The notes beneath the pieces are model-generated. The model was not told the origin of the DNA. It did no database searches and was given only the letters and a program-made list of their open reading frames with translations. The translations under genes were made by a program, and so were the position numbers. Shown here in pieces: positions 24,384 to 33,496 of a DNA stretch of 64,000 nucleotides; positions within the stretch are counted from its first letter, which is position 1; the number at the start of each line of letters is the position of its first letter. The DNA is taken from positions 1,116,001 to 1,180,000 of the forward strand of contig NZ_CP158367.1 in NCBI RefSeq assembly GCF_040267685.1, read 5' to 3'. This DNA comes from Proteinivorax tanatarense (GTDB lineage: Bacteria > Bacillota > Proteinivoracia > Proteinivoracales > Proteinivoracaceae).

Positions 24384-26303
24384 GTGGGTATAATACTTGA
24401 TTCAATTAATAGTCCAGAAGATGTAAAAAAATTGCCAAAGCATAAATTGTCTACGCTAACAGAAGAAATACGAGAATTTATAATAGATACAACTTCTAAA
24501 ACAGGGGGACACTTAGCCCCTAACTTAGGAGTTGTTGAGTTAACTATAGCGTTACATAGAGTTTTTAAAACTCCAGCTGATAAATTTGTATGGGATGTGG
24601 GGCATCAAAGTTATATACATAAATTGTTGACAGGAAGACGGGATAGTTTTGATACATTAAGACAGTTAGATGGATTAAGTGGCTTTCCAAAAGTAACAGA
24701 AAGCGATCACGACCATTTTAACACAGGACATAGTAGCACTTCTATTTCGGCTGCTTTAGGTATGGCTCTTTCCCGGGACATAAAAAAAGAAAGAAATAAG
24801 GTAGTAGCTGTAATCGGTGATGGAGCATTGACAGGTGGGATGGCTTTTGAGGCCTTAAATCATTGCGGTCATAAACAGAACACAGATTTAACAGTTGTTT
24901 TAAATGATAATGAGATGTCAATAGGAGAAAATGTGGGAGGTTTGTCCTCTTACTTGAGTAGGGTGCGTACCGACCCTAAATATACAAAGACAAAAGAGGA
25001 TATAGAATTTATTTTAAAGAAAGTACCTGCTATTGGAGGACCTTTGTTTAGATCTTTAGACAGGGTTAAAGATAGCTTAAAATACATGTTAGTGGCTGGG
25101 TTGTTGTTTGAAGAGTTAGGGTTCACCTATTTAGGACCTATTGATGGACACGATTTTAATAAGTTGGAAGAAGTTTTAAAACAAGCTAAAAAAACTTCTG
25201 GCCCAGTACTGGTGCACGTAATTACTAAAAAAGGCAAGGGTTTTTCACCTGCAGAAAAAACCCCTGATAAGTTTCATGGAGTATCTCCTTTTGATAAAAC
25301 CACAGGCATTCCTTTGGCAAAAAAGAAAAAAACTTTTACTGATGGATTTAGTGAAGCCTTGTGTGACTTAGCTAAGTTAGATGAGAAGATAGTTGCTATT
25401 TCTGCTGCTATGACTAGCGGAACAGGACTATCTAAGTTCGCAACTAAGTATCCTCAGCGTTTTTTTGATGTGGGAATAGCAGAGCAGCATGCAGTAACAA
25501 TGGCAGCAGGGCTAGCAGCTGATGGATTAAAACCAGTTTTTGCTGTTTACTCAACGTTTTTACAAAGGGGATATGATCAAGTTCTTCATGACGTTTGTTT
25601 GCAAAACTTACCAGTAGTTTTTGCTATTGATCGAGCAGGAATAGTTGGAGCTGACGGTGAAACCCATCAAGGGATATATGATATTTCATTTTTAAGTCAC
25701 ATACCAAATCTAAAAATAATAGCACCCAAAGATGAAAAAGAGCTTAAAGACAGTTTATTTACTGCTTTTGAATTAAAGTGCCCTGTAGCGATACGCTACC
25801 CTAAAGATACTCTTCCAGTTACTGATAAAAAAGAAAATAAATACAACAAACTACCTTTAGGGAAAGGTAATGCATTGACTACTGGGGATGATATAATAAT
25901 AATATCGTCTGGTGCAACAACAAATAATTGTTTAAAAGCAGCTGAAATGCTTAAAAACAAAGAGATTTATGCCACGGTACTGCACTTGCCTTTCATAAAA
26001 CCGTTAGATGATGATATTTTATGTAAATATATAAAAGAAAATTCAAAGGTGTTAATAGTAGAAGAGCATACAGCAATAGGTGGGTTGACAAGCTTAATCG
26101 CAGCTTTGCTAGCTTCAAAGAACATAAAGGCGAATGTAAATTCAATTGCCCTACCTGATGAGTTTATTCCCCAAGGAAGTAGGAGTGAGATTATAGAAAG
26201 GTACGGTCTTGGGTGTGATGATATCTACGATAGTGCCAAAAAAATAGTGATAAAGGAAAATAGTTATGAAAACAAAAAAAAGGTTGGATCAATTACTAGT
26301 TGA
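24384..26303 (+). CDS. dxs: 1-deoxy-D-xylulose-5-phosphate synthase
   Basis: A ~639-residue thiamine-diphosphate enzyme, first step of the MEP isoprenoid pathway. Motifs include DVGHQSY near 75, the TPP-binding GDGALTGGMAFEALN near 147-161, and DVGIAEQHAVTMAAGLA in the second half. The frame opens at GTG 24375; GTG 24384 is better placed behind GGGAAG. The 3' end overlaps tlyA by 38 bp, an unusually long overlap. Confidence 0.95.
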   Translation: MGIILDSINSPEDVKKLPKHKLSTLTEEIREFIIDTTSKTGGHLAPNLGVVELTIALHRVFKTPADKFVWDVGHQSYIHKLLTGRRDSFDTLRQLDGLSGFPKVTESDHDHFNTGHSSTSISAALGMALSRDIKKERNKVVAVIGDGALTGGMAFEALNHCGHKQNTDLTVVLNDNEMSIGENVGGLSSYLSRVRTDPKYTKTKEDIEFILKKVPAIGGPLFRSLDRVKDSLKYMLVAGLLFEELGFTYLGPIDGHDFNKLEEVLKQAKKTSGPVLVHVITKKGKGFSPAEKTPDKFHGVSPFDKTTGIPLAKKKKTFTDGFSEALCDLAKLDEKIVAISAAMTSGTGLSKFATKYPQRFFDVGIAEQHAVTMAAGLAADGLKPVFAVYSTFLQRGYDQVLHDVCLQNLPVVFAIDRAGIVGADGETHQGIYDISFLSHIPNLKIIAPKDEKELKDSLFTAFELKCPVAIRYPKDTLPVTDKKENKYNKLPLGKGNALTTGDDIIIISSGATTNNCLKAAEMLKNKEIYATVLHLPFIKPLDDDILCKYIKENSKVLIVEEHTAIGGLTSLIAALLASKNIKANVNSIALPDEFIPQGSRSEIIERYGLGCDDIYDSAKKIVIKENSYENKKKVGSITS

Positions 26304-27069
26304 AAGAAAGCTTTTTGACAGTAGAGAAAAAGCTAAAAGAGCGATTATGGCTGGTGTGGTTTATAGTGCTCAAAAATGCTTGGACAAGCCGGGAATTAAT
26401 GTTAATTCAGATATATCAATTACCGTTAAAGGTACAGATAACCCCTATGTTAGTAGAGGGGGGCTAAAACTTCACAAAGCTATTAACGTATTCGATATAA
26501 GCTTTAGAGATAAAATAGTTGTAGATGTTGGAGCCTCGACAGGAGGTTTTACAGATTGTGCTATTAAACATGGAGCGAAGCTAGTATATTCTATAGATGT
26601 AGGGTATGGGCAGTTGGCTTGGTCTTTAAGAAATGACTCTAGAGTTATAAATATGGAAAGAACAAATTTTAGACACGTCGAAAAAAAACAGTTTAATCCC
26701 AAACCAGAGCTTGCTATTATAGACGCCTCATTTATTTCTCTTAAGCTTTTACTACCTAAAGTTAAAGAAATTTTGTGTAGCAATGGTCAGGTTATGGCGT
26801 TAATAAAACCACAGTTTGAGGCAGGCAGAGATAGGGTAGGTAAAAAAGGTGTTGTGAGAGATAGACAAGTTCATATTGATGTTATTGATGAAATTGTTTG
26901 TTTTTGCGAAGAAACTGGGCTGTACCCAACAGATATTGATTTTTCCCCTATTAAAGGTCCTGAAGGTAACATAGAATATTTGCTATTATGCAGAAACTCT
27001 TATTCTAACTATAAGATAGCTAAAAATGATATAAACCAACTTGTGAATAAAGCTCATTCAAAGATATAA
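26266..27069 (+). CDS. tlyA: TlyA-family rRNA 2'-O-methyltransferase (S4 plus FtsJ-like domain)
   Basis: A 267-residue protein. An N-terminal S4 RNA-binding domain (about 4-62, KKRLDQLLVERKLFDSREKAKR) is followed by a Rossmann methyltransferase with DVGASTGGFTDCAIKHGA near 87. It matches the TlyA/YqxC family of rRNA methyltransferases/hemolysin-annotated proteins. It overlaps the end of dxs and ends at a strong hairpin. Confidence 0.92.
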   Translation: MKTKKRLDQLLVERKLFDSREKAKRAIMAGVVYSAQKCLDKPGINVNSDISITVKGTDNPYVSRGGLKLHKAINVFDISFRDKIVVDVGASTGGFTDCAIKHGAKLVYSIDVGYGQLAWSLRNDSRVINMERTNFRHVEKKQFNPKPELAIIDASFISLKLLLPKVKEILCSNGQVMALIKPQFEAGRDRVGKKGVVRDRQVHIDVIDEIVCFCEETGLYPTDIDFSPIKGPEGNIEYLLLCRNSYSNYKIAKNDINQLVNKAHSKI

Positions 27070-27105
27070 AGCTGCCATGAATTTGGTGGTTTTATATCTT
27101 TTTTT
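27061..27105 (+). terminator. Terminator after tlyA
   Basis: A 10-bp perfect outer stem (AAGATATAAA with TTTATATCTT) encloses a 20-nt loop and is followed by a T run. It splits the dxs-tlyA and nadK-recN units. Confidence 0.8.
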
Positions 27106-27195
27106 AAAAAGTAATTATGAAGTAAAAAAGGAAAAGGATAAAAAAGGGAGAAGTATATAGTATTAAAAATGTCATTTTTTTGGGGTGGGCAATAA

Positions 27196-27708
27196 ATGAT
27201 GACTAAAAGTGACTTAGCGATGTTGTCTTTTATAATCTTAGCTATTTTGATTTTGCTTGTTAAAAATAAAGTCAAGGAATATAAGTTTAAGATAGTACCT
27301 GCTAATAAGGCCCCCAATAATTTGGTGAGACTGTTAGAGGAGAAAGGGTATAAATATTTAGGGTATTGTGGAGCAAAGAAAATTAGTTTTTATAAGGGGA
27401 ATACAAAAACAGAAGAGTCTATAAAATCCTTACCTGTAGTTAAAAGAGAGGGTAAATACTTTCTAGTTGAGTCAATGCCTAAAAATAGAACCCTATCATT
27501 AAAAGATAGCTTTATTAAAGCTAAAATACTAAAAGCAATAACATGTTATAATGACATAGATGGTATAATTTTTGTAGAAACTAAGAATAAATATGTTAAA
27601 GAATGTACTGTCGATATAGCAGCAAAAACTAAAAATTACTTACTTAGATTAGTTTTGCTAGTTTTATTTTTAGCTGTCGGCTTTCTAATAGCTCATCTAC
27701 TTTTGTGA
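27196..27708 (+). CDS. Hypothetical bitopic membrane protein
   Basis: I do not recognise this family. The 170-residue protein has one hydrophobic helix at each end (about 8-22 and 148-168) and a basic soluble domain between them with a YKYLGYCGAKKISFYKG segment. It lies between tlyA and nadK, where many Firmicutes encode ArgR. Its 3' end overlaps the nadK reading frame upstream of the chosen nadK start. The start is one of two ATG codons behind GGGGTGGG. Confidence 0.7.
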   Translation: MMTKSDLAMLSFIILAILILLVKNKVKEYKFKIVPANKAPNNLVRLLEEKGYKYLGYCGAKKISFYKGNTKTEESIKSLPVVKREGKYFLVESMPKNRTLSLKDSFIKAKILKAITCYNDIDGIIFVETKNKYVKECTVDIAAKTKNYLLRLVLLVLFLAVGFLIAHLLL

Positions 27709-27722
27709 AAGAGAGGCATAGA

Positions 27723-28574
27723 ATGAAAAACATTGCGATTTTTTTAAATACTAGTAAAGAAAAAAGTCAAGAAGTATCATCTCTTATGGTGGCAAGTTTG
27801 CTATCTAGGGGGTATCAAGTTTACTCATGTAAAGAAACTCCTATCATAGAAACCAAAACATTTCCTCGTGGGAAATTGCCTAAAAATATAGAGTTAATAT
27901 TAGTGTTGGGGGGAGACGGAACATTTTTAAGTATAGCACGTCAATATGCAACAACTAAAATTCCAATGTTAGGTGTTAATATAGGAAATCTAGGTTTTTT
28001 AACAGAAGTTGAGGTAAAAGATTTAGAAGAAACTATTTATAAGATTGACAGTGGTAAATATAAAATAGAGAATAGAGATATGGTCTTTGCCCGCGTTTAT
28101 AGAGATGGAAAAGTAATAGAAACTACAAGAGCTCTGAATGAGATAACTATTGCAAAGGGGCCATTAGCCAGGATAATTCAATGTCATACATATGTTGATG
28201 ATGTTTTTTTAGATACATACTCGGGTGATGGAGTTATTGTTAGCACTCCAACGGGATCGACAGGATATTCCTTATCGGCAGGGGGACCGATAATTGCACC
28301 CAATGTATCATCTATGGTGATTTCACCTATATGTCCTCATTCACTTCATGCTAGGAGTGTTGTGGTTAGCAATAAATCGAATGTTAAAGTTAGGCTTAAA
28401 GACTTAAACCAAGAAGTTATGCTAACGGTGGATGGTCAACAATCTATCAAACTGCAAGGACATGATACAGTAGTAATCGGTCTTAGTAAATATGTAATTC
28501 CAGTTGTAAAGATACACGGTAAAAATTTCTTTGATATATTACGCTTAAAGTTAAATAGAGGTAGTAGAAACTAA
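27723..28574 (+). CDS. nadK: NAD kinase
   Basis: A ~283-residue ATP-NAD kinase making NADP. Signatures are GGDGTFLS near 62-69, NLGFLTE near 88, the NEI motif near 140 and STPTGSTGYSLSAGGPI near 170. The open frame starts at GTG 27705, but ATG 27723 is well placed behind AGAGAGG. It is in the tlyA-nadK-recN arrangement common in Clostridia. Confidence 0.95.
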   Translation: MKNIAIFLNTSKEKSQEVSSLMVASLLSRGYQVYSCKETPIIETKTFPRGKLPKNIELILVLGGDGTFLSIARQYATTKIPMLGVNIGNLGFLTEVEVKDLEETIYKIDSGKYKIENRDMVFARVYRDGKVIETTRALNEITIAKGPLARIIQCHTYVDDVFLDTYSGDGVIVSTPTGSTGYSLSAGGPIIAPNVSSMVISPICPHSLHARSVVVSNKSNVKVRLKDLNQEVMLTVDGQQSIKLQGHDTVVIGLSKYVIPVVKIHGKNFFDILRLKLNRGSRN

Positions 28575-28593
28575 TTGGGAGGAGGGGAATCAG

Positions 28594-30327
28594 ATGGTAA
28601 ATAAGCTGATTATCCATAACTTTGCATTAATCGAAAAGTTAGAGTTGGATTTTGGTATGGGGTTAAATATATTATCGGGAGAGACAGGGGCTGGAAAATC
28701 TATTGTTATAGGGGCAATTGGTTTACTTTTAGGAGGAAGAGCCTCTTCAGATTCAATTAGAGCTGGAGCGAAAAAAAGTACAATAACAGGCCTTTTTTCC
28801 ATAAATAAACAACTTGAAACAGATGTTAATGAATTTTATGGAATAGAAGTCGAGGATGGCCAACTTATTATTGAAAGAGAAATTTATCAACAAGGCAAAA
28901 GCTTAGTTCGTGTTAATGGGAAGTTGATTACTGTAGGAATGCTCAAAAGTTTAACGGCAAAAATTGTAGATTTACATGGACAACATCAACACCACACCTT
29001 GTTAGATCCTTCTAAACATATTGAAATTTTAGATTTATTTGGGGATTCAAGGTTTGCAAGTGACCAAAACTCATATCAACACTATTATAGGTTAAGAAAA
29101 AAGGTAAAAAAAGATTTAAACCAGCTTTACAGCAATATTGATAACAGGGACAGGCAAATAGACTTATATAATTATGAAATAAATGAGATTGAAACATCTA
29201 ACTTATATATAGGTGAAGATGATCAACTGGAAAAGGACCGGGACAAGCTACATAATGCTCAGAAACTTTTAGATGGTGCCCAAGATGCTTATAATGAAAT
29301 TTATTCAGGTGTTAATTCAACACCAATAACGGAAACTTTAGGTAAAGTAGTGGATAACTTAAAAACTCTGTCAGAAAAAGATAAGTCACTGTTATCCATG
29401 GCTGAAGTTATAGAAGACTCTCTGTTTAATTTAGAAGATGCTGCTAGAGAACTTTTGGATTATAGCGAGGGGCTAGATATGGAACCTCAATCATTAACAA
29501 AAGTTGAAGATAGAATAGAAGAAATAAATAGGCTAAAAAGGAAATACGGAAACAGCATTGAGGATATACTAAAGTATAAAGAAAGCAAGGAGAAAGAGCT
29601 TAAAGCACTGATAGATAGTGAAGAAATATTTAATAAGCTTAGCATAGAACTAGATAAAATTGAAAAAAAGCTTTTTGAAATAGGAACTAAAATTACAAAA
29701 AAAAGAAAAGTTATAGCAAAAAAGATTGCTTCAGAAGTAAAGAAGAACCTCCAAGATATGGATATGAAAAATATTGAATTTATAGTTGACTTTAATTGTA
29801 AAGTTGGTGATGCAGATTATATCGAAAAAGATGGTGAAACGATATATTTACATGAAAAAGGTTTTGATGCTGTAGAGTTTTTGATTTCACCTAACCCAGG
29901 TGAACCTCTAAAACCTCTTGCCAAAATTGCTTCTGGTGGTGAAATGTCAAGGATAATGTTGGCGATAAAAAACATTTTAGCTGATAAAGAAAAAATTTCT
30001 ACTTTAATTTTTGATGAAGTTGACACCGGAGTAGGAGGAAGGACAGCACAAAAGGTTGCTGAAAAACTATACTCCTTAAGTATAAATAGACAAGTCATCT
30101 GCGTTAGTCATTTACCACAAGTTTGCGCTATGGCTGATACTCACTTTAAAATCGAAAAAAATCAGCAGAAAGGTCGAACATATACTGACATTTTCAAGTT
30201 AGATGACACAAAAAAAATAAAAGAGATTGCACGAATGATAAGTGGAACTGAAATGACTCAAGGAACTATTAACAATGCTAGAGAAATTTTGTCACTGGCC
30301 GATTGTTTTAAAAGACAATATAGTTAA
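28594..30327 (+). CDS. recN: DNA repair protein RecN
   Basis: A 577-residue SMC-like ATPase in double-strand break repair. The Walker A GETGAGKS is at about 31-38, a long coiled-coil spans about 155-390, the ABC signature SGGEMSR is near 451 and DEVDTGVGGRTA near 477. RBS GGAGGAGGGG. It ends at a 17-bp stem terminator and closes the run that started with folD. Confidence 0.96.
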   Translation: MVNKLIIHNFALIEKLELDFGMGLNILSGETGAGKSIVIGAIGLLLGGRASSDSIRAGAKKSTITGLFSINKQLETDVNEFYGIEVEDGQLIIEREIYQQGKSLVRVNGKLITVGMLKSLTAKIVDLHGQHQHHTLLDPSKHIEILDLFGDSRFASDQNSYQHYYRLRKKVKKDLNQLYSNIDNRDRQIDLYNYEINEIETSNLYIGEDDQLEKDRDKLHNAQKLLDGAQDAYNEIYSGVNSTPITETLGKVVDNLKTLSEKDKSLLSMAEVIEDSLFNLEDAARELLDYSEGLDMEPQSLTKVEDRIEEINRLKRKYGNSIEDILKYKESKEKELKALIDSEEIFNKLSIELDKIEKKLFEIGTKITKKRKVIAKKIASEVKKNLQDMDMKNIEFIVDFNCKVGDADYIEKDGETIYLHEKGFDAVEFLISPNPGEPLKPLAKIASGGEMSRIMLAIKNILADKEKISTLIFDEVDTGVGGRTAQKVAEKLYSLSINRQVICVSHLPQVCAMADTHFKIEKNQQKGRTYTDIFKLDDTKKIKEIARMISGTEMTQGTINNAREILSLADCFKRQYS

Positions 30328-30333
30328 CTTTTT

Positions 30334-30377
30334 AGGTATAATTAAAATCTTAAAGATTTTAATTATACCTTTTTTTT
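30334..30377 (+). terminator. Terminator after recN
   Basis: A 17-bp perfect stem (30334-30350 with 30354-30370) with a 3-nt loop and a T run of about nine. It is the strongest terminator in the window. Confidence 0.95.
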
Positions 30378-30487
30378 ATTGACTTTTATACCAAATAAAA
30401 ACACGACATTATGTTAACCTAACGGCATAAAAAGAAAAGCAAAAGGACAATTTAAAAATACAAGTTTATTTAAAAGGAGGTGCTAGT

Positions 30488-31774
30488 TTGTGTAAATTTG
30501 GTCGAAAAAAAGCGTTGGGTGGTCTTTTAGCCTTGATGATAACTATAATGGCTTTTAGCTCTCCAATGCGGACATATTATAGCATTCCAAATGATTTAAG
30601 GCTATTTACAGGTCAAGAGCATTACCTTGATTTCGGATTACCTATGGGGGTAAGCGTAAAAGGTGAGGCTTCAGACCTTTATATAAATGGAGAACCTGTT
30701 TCTCCAGACTCTTTGTCTTTAGATACGTCAGAAACATTAGCTATTTTGCCTAGTGAAAGTGGTTCTTATGAGTTGAGCTTTAATTTATTAGGCTTGATTC
30801 CTTTAAGGAAAGTAAATGTTGAGGTTGTACCTCCAGTAGAAGTAATTCCTGGTGGGGAGTCAATTGGAGTAAAAGTTAGTGACGAAGGAGTTGTTGTAGT
30901 AGGTACTGACAAAGTGTATTCTGATAGGGGTTCAATAAAACCTGCTAAGGAGGCTGGAATCCAGCCAGGAGATGTCATTTTAAAAATAAATGAGCAAAAA
31001 GTAAACAACATTTCAGAAGCATCGGCAGCTATTAAAAAATCAGCTGGTGAGAAAATTTTATTTACTGTAAGAAGGGAAGATGAAATTTTTGATGCTAAGG
31101 TTTCACCTGAAAAGTGTAAAGAAACTAACAGTTATAGAATAGGGCTTTTTATAAAAGATACAACTGCAGGAGTGGGGACACTTACCTTTATTGATCCTAA
31201 GACTAAAGCCTATGGGGCGCTAGGACATATAATCATGGATAGAAACAACAACCCTTTAGACTTAGAATATGGTAGTGTTGTTGAAGCCAATATTACAGGC
31301 TTAATACAGAGTAAAGCAGGTAATCCAGGTGAAAAAAGGGGGATGTTTAAAGGTTCCGACACCTTTCACGGCAATATTAATACCAACTCCCATTTTGGTA
31401 TTTTTGGCAAATTAGATGAAATGGGTAATATACAAAGTAAAGAAACAGTAGAAATTGGTCTAAAGCATCAGGTGCAAACAGGTCCAGCTCAAATTATGAC
31501 CGTAGTAGAAGGAGATAAGGTTGAAACCTTTGATGTAGAAATCGACAAAATAATCAACCAAAGTTCACCGCAAACTAAGGGTATGGTAATTAAAATTACT
31601 GATGAAAGGCTACTTGATAAAACAGGTGGAATAATACAGGGGATGAGTGGCAGTCCCATCATCCAAGATGAAAAGTTGGTTGGAGCTGTTACCCATGTTT
31701 TTGTAAACGAGCCATCTAAAGGGTATGGGTGTTTTATTGAATGGATGATATTAGAGTCGGATATGTTAAACTAA
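30488..31774 (+). CDS. spoIVB: SpoIVB peptidase (S55 family)
   Basis: A 428-residue serine peptidase secreted from the forespore. It triggers pro-SigK processing by cleaving SpoIVFA. It has an N-terminal transmembrane or signal segment (about 9-25), a PDZ domain (about 125-205) and an S55 domain with GALGHI (His247) and GMSGSP (Ser389). TTG start behind AAAGGAGGTG. The recN-spoIVB-spo0A order is the classic Firmicutes arrangement. Confidence 0.95.
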   Translation: MCKFGRKKALGGLLALMITIMAFSSPMRTYYSIPNDLRLFTGQEHYLDFGLPMGVSVKGEASDLYINGEPVSPDSLSLDTSETLAILPSESGSYELSFNLLGLIPLRKVNVEVVPPVEVIPGGESIGVKVSDEGVVVVGTDKVYSDRGSIKPAKEAGIQPGDVILKINEQKVNNISEASAAIKKSAGEKILFTVRREDEIFDAKVSPEKCKETNSYRIGLFIKDTTAGVGTLTFIDPKTKAYGALGHIIMDRNNNPLDLEYGSVVEANITGLIQSKAGNPGEKRGMFKGSDTFHGNINTNSHFGIFGKLDEMGNIQSKETVEIGLKHQVQTGPAQIMTVVEGDKVETFDVEIDKIINQSSPQTKGMVIKITDERLLDKTGGIIQGMSGSPIIQDEKLVGAVTHVFVNEPSKGYGCFIEWMILESDMLN

Positions 31775-31805
31775 GGAAGAATGATAATTCCTTAGTTTTA
31801 TTTTA
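31768..31805 (+). terminator. Terminator after spoIVB
   Basis: An 11-bp stem (AAACTAAGGAA with TTCCTTAGTTT) overlaps the stop codon and is followed by a T-rich run. Confidence 0.8.
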
Positions 31806-31862
31806 TTCATTTATTAAACATATTAATCAAATATAACAGAGATTAAAATTAATAAATCTTTT

Positions 31863-31869
31863 TGTCGAA
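31863..31869 (+). promoter_or_regulatory. Candidate 0A box upstream of spo0A (distal)
   Basis: TGTCGAA, the core of the Spo0A-binding box, within TTTTTGTCGAATA about 195 bp before spo0A. The surrounding ~290-bp intergenic region is AT-rich and otherwise featureless. Confidence 0.55.
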
Positions 31870-32016
31870 TAACCTACTATTATGTTAGATAATGAAAGAA
31901 AAATTGTAAAGATAAAACCCCTTAATAACAATGTTTATAGCAGTTATACTTTTAAATCTAAAATATAAACAAAAAATTTAAAAAAAAACAAAAATAAAAA
32001 GGAAATATTAACATGA

Positions 32017-32023
32017 TGTCGAA
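32017..32023 (+). promoter_or_regulatory. Candidate 0A box upstream of spo0A (proximal)
   Basis: A second TGTCGAA, about 40 bp before the spo0A start and in the same orientation as the distal box. Two boxes at the spo0A gene itself suggest autoregulation. Confidence 0.55.
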
Positions 32024-32063
32024 ATGGGTTAATGGGAATAATTTCATTAGAGGGGGAAGACAA

Positions 32064-32873
32064 ATGATAAAAGTATTAATTGTAGATGATAATGAGGAAT
32101 TTTGTGATTTATTGTCAGAATTTTTTGCTCAGGTTGAAGATATTGAAGTGGTGGGCACAGTACATAATGGCATGGAGGCTTTAGATGTTCTACCTAAGCT
32201 CAAGCCTGATGTTATGGTTTTAGATATTATAATGCCACACCTTGATGGTTTAGGAGTTTTAGAAAAAATCAATAATGGATCTGATTTGAGAGAAAATTTG
32301 AGCATTATTATGTTAACTGCTTTTGGTCAAGAAAAAATAACTAAAGAAGCACTTGAACTAGGAGCTGACTATTATGTACTAAAGCCGTTTGACATGGGTG
32401 TGTTAGTAGAGCGTATTCGGGTACTGCACCATAAAAATACATATGGTGAAAGTCAGTCATCAAATAATAGTGGAGACTTTTTAAACAATGAACCTCTTAA
32501 AGAGGAAAGGGATTTAGAGGAGATAATAACTACTATCCTTTTAGAGATGGGAGTTCCTTCTCATATTAAAGGGTATGCTTTTCTAAAAGAGGCGATAAAT
32601 TTAGTTATAGAAGACCCAAGTATGATAAATTCTATTACCAAAGTGTTATACCCTACTGTTGCTGAAAGGTTTGATACCACTCCGTCTAGAGTAGAAAGAG
32701 CTATAAGGCATGCTATAGAATCTGCTTGGAATGGTAGAAATAATATTCAAATAGTAAATAAACTTTTTAAATATTCTATCAGAAGTGACAAAGGGAAGCC
32801 TACTAATTCTGAGTTTATTGCTAGGATTTCAGATAATATTAGGATAAGTGAAAAGAAGAGAGTGGCTTTATAA
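32064..32873 (+). CDS. spo0A: Sporulation master regulator Spo0A
   Basis: A 269-residue response regulator. The receiver domain has acidic residues at DDNEEF and the phosphoacceptor Asp in VMVLDIIMPHLDG near residue 56. The C-terminal Spo0A DNA-binding domain contains YPTVAERFDTTPSRVERAIRHAIE. The open frame extends 17 codons upstream, but AGAGGGGGAAG sits just before this ATG and the protein then starts like other Spo0A. Two 0A boxes precede it and a terminator follows. Confidence 0.97.
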   Translation: MIKVLIVDDNEEFCDLLSEFFAQVEDIEVVGTVHNGMEALDVLPKLKPDVMVLDIIMPHLDGLGVLEKINNGSDLRENLSIIMLTAFGQEKITKEALELGADYYVLKPFDMGVLVERIRVLHHKNTYGESQSSNNSGDFLNNEPLKEERDLEEIITTILLEMGVPSHIKGYAFLKEAINLVIEDPSMINSITKVLYPTVAERFDTTPSRVERAIRHAIESAWNGRNNIQIVNKLFKYSIRSDKGKPTNSEFIARISDNIRISEKKRVAL

Positions 32874-32896
32874 GTAAAATTAACTAATTTATTTTT

Positions 32897-32932
32897 AAAG
32901 ATGATTTCTGCATAGCAGAAGTCATCTTTTTT
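32897..32932 (+). terminator. Terminator after spo0A
   Basis: AAAGATGA pairs with TCATCTTT, and inner TTCTGC pairs with GCAGAA, followed by a T run. A decayed intron-like repeat starts 6 nt beyond the stem. Confidence 0.88.
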
Positions 32933-32935
32933 GGA

Positions 32936-33260
32936 GTGCCAGTATGTGAATTGATTTGGTGGAGCAAGTTGCTGTAGGAACAAAACATTAATTTACCACG
33001 AAACGTCGAAGCTTGTTTATTCTGCTGGGACTAAAATTTGGATTTGAAATTAGATGTGAAGCTGGGCCTGTAAGGATTTCATGATTCAAGGTTATAAAGT
33101 GCTTTAATTTTAATTCTAGAATATTAAAGCAACTACAAAACAGTTGTTTTTAAGAATATTACTCACCTAAGCATTTAGATAACTGTAGCTACTTGGCTAT
33201 AGGTACTTAAAGCGTTGTCTTGCTATTTTATTCGTGGGCAATTGTCATTTAGATTTATTT
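32936..33260 (+). repeat. Decayed copy of the group II intron-derived repeat
   Basis: It starts GTGC and continues with a degenerate version of the 5' segment seen at 3186 (CAGTATGTGAATTGATTTGGTGGAG against CAGCATGCGTTAACTTGGCGGGG, in pieces). The conserved core follows from 32981 (CCACGAAACGTCGAAGC, TTATTCTGCTGGGAC). A weakly similar tail reaches about 33260. There is no ORF. Confidence 0.55.
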
Positions 33261-33309
33261 CAAGCTATAATCTGTAAATTTAATCTAATGGAAACAAATT
33301 ACATAAAAG

Positions 33310-33374
33310 GCTGTTTGTGAGTAGGAGGGGGAATTTTTAAAAGTTTCCGCTCCTACTCAATTTTTTAAAACAGC
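33310..33374 (+). terminator. Large hairpin with T-tract in the spo0A-steA gap
   Basis: A 9-bp stem (GAGTAGGAG with CTCCTACTC, 33319-33358) with further inner pairing is followed by TTTTTT. An outer GCTGTTT/AAACAGC pair (33310-33316 with 33368-33374) flanks it. No gene immediately upstream explains it. It may end transcripts running through the repeat. Confidence 0.6.
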
Positions 33375-33496
33375 ATTTTAATACATCAAAATAATTAGCA
33401 AGGGTGATTATAGCAAGCATAAGTTTTTTTTGTATAAAGTCCTGTAGAATAAGCATAATATCACTTATATGAAAAAAATTCCAATGGGGTGTATTA

